DNA of 5,690 bases from Sulfurovum sp. (GTDB lineage: Bacteria > Campylobacterota > Campylobacteria > Campylobacterales > Sulfurovaceae), in contig JAGGRU010000245.1 in the NCBI GenBank assembly GCA_021159425.1, forward strand, positions 1 through 5,690. The letters run 5' to 3'. How positions within the stretch are numbered: the first letter of the stretch is position 1; every line of letters starts with the position of its first letter. Under the pieces are notes generated by a model. It worked only from the letters and a program-made list of their open reading frames with translations, was not told the DNA's origin and made no database searches. Shown piece by piece: positions 1 to 5,607 of the stretch. Position numbers and translations under genes: made by a program.

Positions 1-1235
1 TCATTACTCCAGATATAAGAGGGTGTATCATTTTTCAAATATGCTAAAAGTGTCTCTTTTTTTCTCTTCGTATCTTTAATATTGACTTTTTTATATTTTG
101 TTTCTTTTATATCTTCATATTTAGTGAACTTTTTCAATATGGATGTTTTAATAGATTTTTTATGTAAGACTTTCATAGGATCTACCCATTTTCCATTTTT
201 CTTCAAACCGAAATGCAAATGCGGACCTGTACTTCTACCTGTACTTCCTACGTAACCTATAATTTGACCTTTTTTAACAGTTTGCCCACGCTTAGCCCGT
301 AAACGGCTTTGGTGTGCATAGAGAGACATATATCCACCGGGATGTTTTATTTTAATGACTTTACCATAGCCACCCATTCTTCCGGAAAAAATGACCTTAC
401 CGTCATTCACGGCCAAAAGCGGTGTACCTCTTTTTGCACCAAAATCTGTACCATGGTGTGGTCTGTAACGGCGTAGAATAGGATGATATCGGCTATAGGA
501 AAAACTTGAAGTCACACGTATATGTCGCAGAGGCATAGAAAATTTTGAATTTGCTTTCTCTGACATTATTTTACGTGTATATGTCACTTTTTTCTTACCC
601 GTCACTGTATACGCTATGGTTTTATCTGTTCCTTTATATCCAAGCCCATCTTCATCCACATAAATAAACAGATCTTTTTTGGCTCTTTTTATTCGTCCTA
701 CTTTAATACTTGGCATTTCAAAAGGAACACCGAGTCTTGTACGCTGATTGTAAACAAAAGATATTTCATCACCTTTTTGGAGCTTTTTAGAATCTTCATG
801 TCCTTTAAATACTCTGGAGATCTTTTTTGCGACATTAGGCTCTTTTATACTTTTCAGTGTATCGGTATAGGGATTTTTTTCTGTAATTATTTTGGCAAAA
901 TACTCCTTATTTTTATACACAATAGGGATGATATCAAAGGTATATCCAGTGCCTTGACGTTTTCTGATCAGATGGATCTGCATCTCTGTACTGATGGGGA
1001 TCAAGGCTTGAAGTAAAGTACCCGCATCATTTTTAAGTTCATAGTATTTATATCTGCTTCCAATTTCAGAAAGATACAACTGATCTTCTTTCGATCTGGA
1101 TTCTAAAAGATCTGCCGATATATCTTCTTCTTTTAAATATTCGGAGAATGTTTTACCTTCCTCCCATGATTTATGGTAAACCTTGGCTCCAAACAGAAGG
1201 TTCATCATTAAAATAAATATTGTAATATACTTCAT
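1..1235 (-). CDS. csd3: M23 (LytM) peptidoglycan metallopeptidase, Csd3/HdpA/Pgp3-like, C-terminus cut by window edge
   Basis: Reading the minus strand from the ATG at 1235-1233 gives at least 411 uninterrupted codons running off the left edge. Residues 1-16 (MKYITIFILMMNLLFG) look like a signal peptide, so the enzyme should act in the periplasm. Residues of about 20-230 form the N-terminal regions typical of Csd3-type enzymes. The LytM domain is at about 235-355: HHGTDFG gives the zinc ligands H260 and D264, LYAH contributes H308, and GPHLHF gives H339 and the third ligand H341. All expected catalytic residues are present. The family cleaves D,D-crosslinks and the terminal D-Ala of stem peptides, and controls helical or curved cell shape in Helicobacter and Campylobacter. 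After the LytM domain there is a Lys-rich tail (361 onward). GGAGA at 1239-1243 is a good ribosome site four bases upstream. The gene is divergent from the pgbA-like gene, as in C. jejuni and, as I recall, H. pylori. Family assignment is firm; the csd3 orthology is inferred from length, domain order and synteny. Confidence 0.9.
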   Translation of the reverse strand, partial: MKYITIFILMMNLLFGAKVYHKSWEEGKTFSEYLKEEDISADLLESRSKEDQLYLSEIGSRYKYYELKNDAGTLLQALIPISTEMQIHLIRKRQGTGYTFDIIPIVYKNKEYFAKIITEKNPYTDTLKSIKEPNVAKKISRVFKGHEDSKKLQKGDEISFVYNQRTRLGVPFEMPSIKVGRIKRAKKDLFIYVDEDGLGYKGTDKTIAYTVTGKKKVTYTRKIMSEKANSKFSMPLRHIRVTSSFSYSRYHPILRRYRPHHGTDFGAKRGTPLLAVNDGKVIFSGRMGGYGKVIKIKHPGGYMSLYAHQSRLRAKRGQTVKKGQIIGYVGSTGRSTGPHLHFGLKKNGKWVDPMKVLHKKSIKTSILKKFTKYEDIKETKYKKVNIKDTKRKKETLLAYLKNDTPSYIWSN

Positions 1236-1246
1236 TAATCTCCAAC

Positions 1247-1266
1247 ATACTCATTCAATTGAGTAT
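1247..1266. repeat. 7-bp inverted repeat over the predicted transcription start (possible operator or leader hairpin)
   Basis: ATACTCA (1247-1253) and TGAGTAT (1260-1266) are perfect reverse complements separated by six bases. The repeat lies directly downstream of the minus-strand -10 box and just upstream of the GGAGA ribosome site at 1239-1243. That position suits a repressor operator. If transcription starts upstream of it, it could instead form a small hairpin in the leader. A 7-bp palindrome in AT-rich DNA can also arise by chance. Confidence 0.35.
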
Positions 1267-1267
1267 T

Positions 1268-1297
1268 ATTATAACGGAATTAAGTTAAGGACGTCAA
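1268..1297 (-). promoter_or_regulatory. Sigma70-type promoter for the M23 peptidase gene
   Basis: On the minus strand TTGACG (1292-1297) and a perfect TATAAT (1268-1273) are separated by 18 bases. Transcription would start near 1260-1262, leaving a leader of about 25 nt before the ATG at 1235. Direct sequence match; activity is inferred. Confidence 0.65.
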
Positions 1298-1327
1298 AAC
1301 ATCAATGGATTTTTAATCTTTTGCTTG

Positions 1328-1342
1328 TATAATCAGTATAAT
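1328..1342 (+). promoter_or_regulatory. Twin -10 boxes for the pgbA-glcD-yihY operon
   Basis: Two perfect TATAAT hexamers (1328-1333 and 1337-1342) lie three bases apart, 21-35 bases upstream of the ATG at 1363. No good -35 hexamer is present at 16-18 bases. The upstream stretch is T-rich, which is common in Campylobacterota, where the -35 is weak or absent. An AAGGA ribosome site (1353-1357) follows, five bases before the start codon. This is the only evident promoter for the three plus-strand genes. Confidence 0.6.
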
Positions 1343-1362
1343 TAAATATTCAAAGGATCGCT

Positions 1363-2046
1363 ATGCTTAAAATAGCACTTATCGCTTTAACCGCTCTACC
1401 CTTATTTGCAGGATTTTTCCCTTCTACCGTACATACTTCTATCTCAAATGTAACAGGCAAAAATATCTCTCTCCGCTCTGCTCTACCTGTCACGGGAATG
1501 AGTGGTGTAGTCATTCATAATTATGGTAATACTTTACAGGCTATTACGCGTACACTTATGCAAACTTCTCCGGGAAAGGCAAAACTACTTGAGAATGACA
1601 CGATCATACATGATGAACTCCCGACTATTAAAACTGCTGTAAGAGCCGGTGACAAGGTCATTGGCGGGTATCTTTACAATAATGTACTGCTTTTGGCTCC
1701 TGATGCCAATACCTATGCAAAAGTTACCTCTTCTGCTAACAAAAATTGGATACATCCGGATCTTTATGCACTTTTCCTGTCACAAGAAGGAGAGGCAAGT
1801 CCAAGCAGAGAAAACCTGGCAATATTTGCAAAAAAATATCAGGTAGGACTTATTTATATTATTAAAAAAGGTTCAGCTGTACTTTTAGACCCCCTATCCG
1901 GACAAATCGTAGGGAAAAAAGGCGTAAGCGGAATGCCGTCAAAAGCACAATACCCTTTCTATATGCGTTTCGATGAAATTAAAACAGGCTGGTTTTCCAA
2001 AGGTTCCAAAGAAGGAAGCTATTACAACATGGTAGAGTCACTATAG
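1363..2046 (+). CDS. Secreted PgbA N-terminal-domain protein (short form, unknown function)
   Basis: The 227-residue protein resembles the N-terminal domain of H. pylori plasminogen-binding protein PgbA (the PGBA_N family), recognised from its overall sequence and its position beside glcD. Residues 1-16 (MLKIALIALTALPLFA) look like a signal peptide, so it is probably periplasmic or surface-exposed. The mature part has a hydrophobic strand-rich segment (VIGGYLYNNVLLLAP, about 99-113), a YALFLSQEGEASPSRENL helix region (about 135-152) and a second strand pair (VGLIYIIKKGSAVLLDP, about 161-177). H. pylori PgbA is about twice as long and carries a charged, Lys-rich C-terminal region linked to plasminogen binding. 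That region is absent here, so plasminogen binding should not be assumed. The ATG start is supported by AAGGA five bases upstream. The stop codon overlaps the GTG start of glcD by one base (TAGTG), indicating translational coupling. The domain assignment is fairly sure; the function is unknown. Confidence 0.8.
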   Translation: MLKIALIALTALPLFAGFFPSTVHTSISNVTGKNISLRSALPVTGMSGVVIHNYGNTLQAITRTLMQTSPGKAKLLENDTIIHDELPTIKTAVRAGDKVIGGYLYNNVLLLAPDANTYAKVTSSANKNWIHPDLYALFLSQEGEASPSRENLAIFAKKYQVGLIYIIKKGSAVLLDPLSGQIVGKKGVSGMPSKAQYPFYMRFDEIKTGWFSKGSKEGSYYNMVESL

Positions 2047-3434
2047 TGTTGGATCCAAAACATATTAAGTCATTAAAAGACCTTGTCGGAGAAGAGAATG
2101 TCTTTTCTGACAAAGCACATATGATCGCATACTCTTACGACGCAACACGTACACGTTTTGAGCCTGATGCTGTTGTTTTTCCCAGAGACGAAGAAGATGT
2201 CAGCCGTATTTTAGTCTATTGTAACCATCATGGTATTGTCATCACTCCTCGTGGTGCCGGTTCCGGTTTTACAGGTGGTGCACTGCCTACCAGTGGCGGG
2301 ATCATTCTTGCCATGGAAAAGCATATGAACAAAATTCTGGAGATCGACATGGAAAACATGGTTGCAGTCGTACAACCCGGTGTCATCAATATGGATCTGC
2401 AAAAAGCTGCTGAAGAAGTAGGTCTTTTCTATCCGCCGGATCCTGCGAGTGAAGAGTACTCCACTCTGGGCGGCAATGTCTCTGAAAATGCGGGCGGTAT
2501 GCGTGCAGCAAAGTATGGTATTACCAAAGACTACGTTATGGCACTGCGTGCTGTACGTCCTAACGGAGATATCATTCGGGCAGGAAAAAGAACGATCAAG
2601 GATGTTGCCGGATATAACGTTGCAGGTATTTTGATCGCTTCTGAAGGTACACTGGCAGTTCTCACTGAACTTACTCTAAAACTCATCCCTAAACCGAATT
2701 TCACCAAGGCATACATGGGCATTTTCCCTTCTGTGGACGATGCCATGAATGCTGTATTTAAATCTCTTGCCGCAGGTGCAAATCCTGTAGCTATGGAATT
2801 TATGGATGATCTGGTAGTTCAGGCGCTTAAAGAGAAACTTGGCATTGAACTGCCTGAAGATGCGGGTGCACTCCTCATCGGAGATGTAGACGGAAATGTG
2901 TCTGAAGAGGTAGAGTTCCAACTTGAGATTTTAGAGAGATCATTTAAAGAGAATGGTGCCCAGGATTTTGTCATCGCACATACTGCCAAAGAGAGAGATA
3001 AACTCTGGTATGCAAGACGTAACGCTTCCCCCTCCATTACTATCTTTGGAAGCAAGAAACTCAATGAAGATATTTCCGTTCCAAGATCCATGTTGCCTGA
3101 AGCCCTTAAACGTATCTATGAAATAGGTGACAGATATGGATTTAAAGTTCCATGCTTCGGTCATGCAGGTGACGGAAACATACATGTAAATGTGATGGTA
3201 GACGGTTCTAATGAGAAGCAGCTTGAAGAGGGACATAAAGCCATTAAAGAGATCTTCGAACTGGTAGTTGAAATGGGTGGAACACTCTCCGGTGAACATG
3301 GAATCGGCACAAGCAAGGCACCATTCATGGACATAGCATTTAATGATGCAGAACTTACCCTTTTCAGAGATATCAAAAAGGCATTTGACCCGAACAATAT
3401 CTTAAATCCAGGAAAAATGGGATTACCAAACTAA
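2046..3434 (+). CDS. glcD: GlcD-type FAD-linked 2-hydroxyacid dehydrogenase (glycolate oxidase subunit GlcD / D-lactate dehydrogenase family)
   Basis: This 462-residue protein has the full two-domain layout and usual length of the family. The FAD-binding PCMH/VAO domain spans about 40-215, with the pyrophosphate loop PRGAGSGFTGG (68-78) and the LGGNVSENAGGMRAAKYG flavin segment (141-158). The FAD-oxidase C-terminal domain spans about 220-458, with EDISVPR (341-347), the metal/active-site motif FGHAGDGNIH (371-380), SGEHGIG (415-421) and FDPNNILNPGKM (447-458). Members oxidise glycolate, D-lactate or related D-2-hydroxyacids and pass electrons toward the quinone pool. No iron-sulfur domain is fused, and no GlcE or GlcF partner lies in this window, so the substrate cannot be fixed. 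The start is the GTG at 2046, which shares a base with the preceding stop; a TTG follows immediately at 2049. The ribosome site is weak (GAG at 2035-2037), consistent with coupling to the upstream gene. It is the middle gene of the plus-strand operon. Confidence 0.92.
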   Translation: MLDPKHIKSLKDLVGEENVFSDKAHMIAYSYDATRTRFEPDAVVFPRDEEDVSRILVYCNHHGIVITPRGAGSGFTGGALPTSGGIILAMEKHMNKILEIDMENMVAVVQPGVINMDLQKAAEEVGLFYPPDPASEEYSTLGGNVSENAGGMRAAKYGITKDYVMALRAVRPNGDIIRAGKRTIKDVAGYNVAGILIASEGTLAVLTELTLKLIPKPNFTKAYMGIFPSVDDAMNAVFKSLAAGANPVAMEFMDDLVVQALKEKLGIELPEDAGALLIGDVDGNVSEEVEFQLEILERSFKENGAQDFVIAHTAKERDKLWYARRNASPSITIFGSKKLNEDISVPRSMLPEALKRIYEIGDRYGFKVPCFGHAGDGNIHVNVMVDGSNEKQLEEGHKAIKEIFELVVEMGGTLSGEHGIGTSKAPFMDIAFNDAELTLFRDIKKAFDPNNILNPGKMGLPN

Positions 3435-3439
3435 AGGGA
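3434..3439 (+). promoter_or_regulatory. Ribosome binding site that decides the TTG start of yihY
   Basis: AAGGGA lies five bases upstream of the TTG at 3445 and shares a base with the glcD stop codon (3432-3434). It supports TTG as the start and tight coupling between the two genes. Confidence 0.75.
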
Positions 3440-3444
3440 TTCTG

Positions 3445-4266
3445 TTGAAAACCAAAACACTTTTACGAAATTATTATGTTTTTTTTAGAGACTTTTTCAA
3501 AGACTTACTTGATGACAGACTGGGGTATTATGCTTCCAGTCTAAGTTGGAATACTATTTTTTCTATCATTCCATTACTTGTTATTTTACTGTATGTTTTC
3601 ACAACATTGCCACTTTTCCAAGATACCTATGACAAAGTGCAGGAACTCATCTTTGCCAATCTCATGCCTACACAATCCAAAGAGATCATGGAAAATATCA
3701 ATACTTTCATTGCCAACTCTGATAAACTGGGCATGGTAGGTGCTTTTTATGTCACCTTTGCAGCCATCATGTTCTTTAAGAACTACGATTACATTGTCAA
3801 CGACATTTTTGAACTTCCCAGCCGTGGTATTTTAGAAAGTATTAAAACCTATCTTATTTTGATCATTCTTCTACCTTTAATGATGGGAGCATCATTCTAT
3901 CTTTCTTCTTTCATACAAAGCTATCTGGATAAAAATACCATCACCAGCATGATACACCTGTACTCCATCCTTCCCTATACCATCGTATGGTCTGCCTTTT
4001 ATATTGCCTATCAACTCTCTGCCAATATCCACATCAAAAAAAGAGCTGCCTTTATCTCTTCGTTCATCGCTTCTCTCATCTGGTATCTCTCAAAAAGCGG
4101 TTTTATCTTTTACGTGGTTCACAACAAAACCTATGCTTCTGTTTATGGGAGTATCAGTACGGTCCTCTTCTTTTTGCTATGGATCTATATTTCCTGGGCT
4201 ATCTTTTTACATGGTTTACGTTTTTGTTATCTCTTAGATAAAAATGAAGAGATAGAGGAAATCTGA
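3445..4266 (+). CDS. YihY/BrkB family inner-membrane protein
   Basis: The 273-residue protein has six hydrophobic segments (about 37-55, 95-115, 135-158, 172-192, 203-225 and 235-260). The family signature appears as RLGYYASSLSWNTIFSIIPL (25-44) in helix 1 and YGSISTVLFFLLWIYISW (234-251) in the last helix. Length and topology fit the YihY/BrkB family (UPF0761). Older annotations call these proteins ribonuclease BN or Rbn; that name is an error, because RNase BN activity belongs to a different, soluble metallo-beta-lactamase protein. The biochemical role is unresolved, and transport or envelope functions have been proposed. Translation starts at TTG with a strong ribosome site, ten bases after the glcD stop, so it is the third gene of the operon. 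A gene of this family occupies the same position in C. jejuni (Cj1212c, from memory). It converges on the comEC gene across the inverted repeat at 4268-4338. Confidence 0.88.
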   Translation: MKTKTLLRNYYVFFRDFFKDLLDDRLGYYASSLSWNTIFSIIPLLVILLYVFTTLPLFQDTYDKVQELIFANLMPTQSKEIMENINTFIANSDKLGMVGAFYVTFAAIMFFKNYDYIVNDIFELPSRGILESIKTYLILIILLPLMMGASFYLSSFIQSYLDKNTITSMIHLYSILPYTIVWSAFYIAYQLSANIHIKKRAAFISSFIASLIWYLSKSGFIFYVVHNKTYASVYGSISTVLFFLLWIYISWAIFLHGLRFCYLLDKNEEIEEI

Positions 4267-4269
4267 TCC

Positions 4270-4289
4270 GTAGGGTCGATTTATCGACC
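4270..4289 (+). repeat. REP-like half-element (GTAG head and hairpin)
   Basis: The GTAG head is at 4270-4273, the stem strands GGTCGAT at 4274-4280 and ATCGACC at 4283-4289, with TT between them. With a realistic loop this is six pairs closed by TTTA. It begins four bases after the yihY stop codon. Confidence 0.65.
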
Positions 4290-4316
4290 ACCTGGATATC
4301 AAATTCATTTTTCAAT

Positions 4317-4336
4317 GGTCGATAAATCGACCCTAC
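4317..4336 (-). repeat. Inverted REP-like half-element (GTAG head and hairpin)
   Basis: This is an exact reverse-complement copy of the half-element at 4270-4289. On the minus strand GTAG reads from 4336 to 4333 and the stem follows to 4317. The TAG of GTAG (4335-4333) is used as the stop codon of the comEC gene. Confidence 0.65.
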
Positions 4337-5592
4337 GGGGTAAATAAATATATTCCATAGATCAGAGCCACTCCAAGCACCCCATAAAACAATTTTCTAC
4401 TCCAAATCGCTCCCAATGACAACCCGACATATCCAAGCATCGCCCACAGAGGCAAAAGATTTTCTACACTCTCTTCAGGCAATGAAAACAACCACAACAA
4501 TGGACTGTCCAATACTCCTCCAAAACCTACTAAATGCAAGAACATTAGCAGAGGATAAAAAGGAATAAACAAAAGTGACAATAACGGTGATAGAAGTTGA
4601 TATCCACTTGTCACTCCAAATATATGATGCACCACAGGAAGCATTAGAATAAAAATACCAAAAGGGATAAAAAGGAGTGTGATCATCCATTTATTGTACT
4701 CTTTTGTATATTGCAAGAGAAGAAAAATATAAAATACTCCTGCAACAGAAAGCCAGAAACTCAGTGATACCAACAGTGGAGGAAAAAGTACTACAAGTGA
4801 CAACAGTATGCTTGTCAAAAATGTAAAACTAAGCAATTCTATCCCCAGCAAGAGTACTATCCAACCTACAAGTACCATGGCATAAGAACGTACCAGAGAC
4901 GGAGGAAAATCAACAAACCATAAGTAGACAGCTAAAAGTATTATGGCTACTAAACCGACATCCAACAGTGCATGCCTGTAAGGAAAAAACTTTTGCTGTA
5001 GAGGTCTATAGAGAAAGAGTATCAAACCATATATCAACCCCCATAATATTCCTAAATGAAATCCGCTTAAGGCAACTAAATGACTGACTCCAAGCATAGA
5101 TATTTTTTCTCTTAATGCTTTGTCAACAGGCGTAGCAAAAAAGATCGCATTGTAAAAACTTTGAAGCGAAAGATCTTGATGTTGGGATGCTACTTTTTCC
5201 AAAAGGTCATCTTTAAAAGTAAGAGGAAGTGCCTCAGAATTTTTAATACGACTCTTGACATAAAACGTACCTAAATAATCTTTAAAAGATATGCCTTCGT
5301 TCGGAAAGATCTGCAAACGCAACCTCTTGTGGTTAAAATCTTCTTTTTTATGGGAGGTAGTATAAAAAGTAAAACCATCATCCGAACGTAATTTTAGTAC
5401 CTTGTAACGTTTTCCCTCTTTTGATTTTTCATAAGCGTTAAGTACATTTGCATAGGTATAATAAAAAGGTTTAGAAGTAAAATTTTGGTAGCTCTGATAT
5501 TCGAAAAAAAGCCGCAGCACAAGCAAAAGAAGCAAAATTCCTACAGTCCATATAAAACTTCGATCTGTTTCAAAAAGTTTAGGTTTTTCCAA
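4333..5592 (-). CDS. comEC: ComEC/Rec2-type DNA uptake channel, short form without C-terminal metallo-beta-lactamase domain
   Basis: This 419-residue polytopic membrane protein carries the competence-domain signature GVSHLVALSGFHLGIL (168-183), followed by PSLVRSYAM (231-239) and SFWLSVAGVFYI (278-289). Helix 1 is at about 13-30. A soluble N-terminal region of about 40-165 matches the periplasmic OB-like part of ComEC, and many hydrophobic segments fill 168-418. ComEC forms the inner-membrane channel that takes single-stranded DNA into the cytoplasm during natural transformation. Long-form ComEC proteins of 650-800 residues end in a nuclease-like metallo-beta-lactamase domain, which is absent here; a short form of similar length (about 440 residues, from memory) is known in H. 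pylori. The only start that fits the frame is the TTG at 5592-5590: an in-frame TAA lies 15 bases upstream, there is no ATG or GTG between, and AAGAGGG lies eight bases before it. The last codons (CCG TAG) lie at the edge of the REP-like repeat. Confidence 0.88.
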   Translation of the reverse strand: MEKPKLFETDRSFIWTVGILLLLLVLRLFFEYQSYQNFTSKPFYYTYANVLNAYEKSKEGKRYKVLKLRSDDGFTFYTTSHKKEDFNHKRLRLQIFPNEGISFKDYLGTFYVKSRIKNSEALPLTFKDDLLEKVASQHQDLSLQSFYNAIFFATPVDKALREKISMLGVSHLVALSGFHLGILWGLIYGLILFLYRPLQQKFFPYRHALLDVGLVAIILLAVYLWFVDFPPSLVRSYAMVLVGWIVLLLGIELLSFTFLTSILLSLVVLFPPLLVSLSFWLSVAGVFYIFLLLQYTKEYNKWMITLLFIPFGIFILMLPVVHHIFGVTSGYQLLSPLLSLLFIPFYPLLMFLHLVGFGGVLDSPLLWLFSLPEESVENLLPLWAMLGYVGLSLGAIWSRKLFYGVLGVALIYGIYLFTP

Positions 5593-5600
5593 AAAATATG

Positions 5601-5607
5601 CCCTCTT
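5601..5607 (-). promoter_or_regulatory. Ribosome binding site that decides the TTG start of comEC
   Basis: AAGAGGG on the minus strand directly follows the stop codon of the upstream gene (5608-5610) and lies eight bases before the TTG at 5592. It supports the non-ATG start and cotranscription with the upstream gene. Confidence 0.7.

Larger units (their letters stand above)
4268..4338. repeat. Paired REP-like (BIME-like) perfect inverted repeat between convergent genes
   Basis: Positions 4268-4290 and 4316-4338 are perfect 23-base reverse complements separated by a 25-base AT-rich spacer (4291-4315). Each arm is itself a small palindrome preceded by a tetranucleotide: CC, then GTAG, then GGTCGAT, TT, ATCGACC. 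This matches the known plan of REP elements (GTAG or GGAG head plus hairpin) arranged as an inverted pair, or BIME. The whole could also act as a bidirectional transcription barrier between yihY and comEC. No U-tract follows the stem on either strand, so it is not a classic intrinsic terminator. Its right arm overlaps the comEC stop codon. The structure is directly visible; mobility by a REP-associated transposase is inferred. Confidence 0.8.

Noticed and set aside
777..1016. Plus-strand open frame of 79 codons
   Set aside because: It is entirely antisense to the M23 peptidase gene, has no ribosome site of note and no recognisable motif; it is a shadow frame.
2211..3397. Several minus-strand open frames of 63-119 codons
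   Set aside because: All are antisense to glcD, whose full set of family motifs is clear. Their low-complexity Ser/Phe/Leu-rich content is typical of shadows.
3987..4241. Two overlapping plus-strand open frames of 77-84 codons
   Set aside because: They are out of frame with yihY, which has a complete family signature across the same bases.
4268..4338. Classic rho-independent terminator
   Set aside because: The stem is long and perfect, but no U-tract follows it on either strand and the outer loop is 25 bases. A transcription-barrier role is possible, but the intrinsic terminator label is not supported.
4268..4338. CRISPR repeat or insertion-sequence ends
   Set aside because: There are only two copies in inverted orientation, no regular spacers, no transposase between them and no target-site duplication that I can see.
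4333..4360. Frameshifted or truncated comEC losing a nuclease domain through the repeat insertion
   Set aside because: The protein has the length expected for the short form in this phylum, and the plus-strand yihY gene begins immediately beyond the repeat, so no remnant of a lost domain is present.
4475..4690. Minus-strand open frame of 71 codons
   Set aside because: It overlaps comEC on the same strand in another frame and breaks none of its motifs; a shadow.
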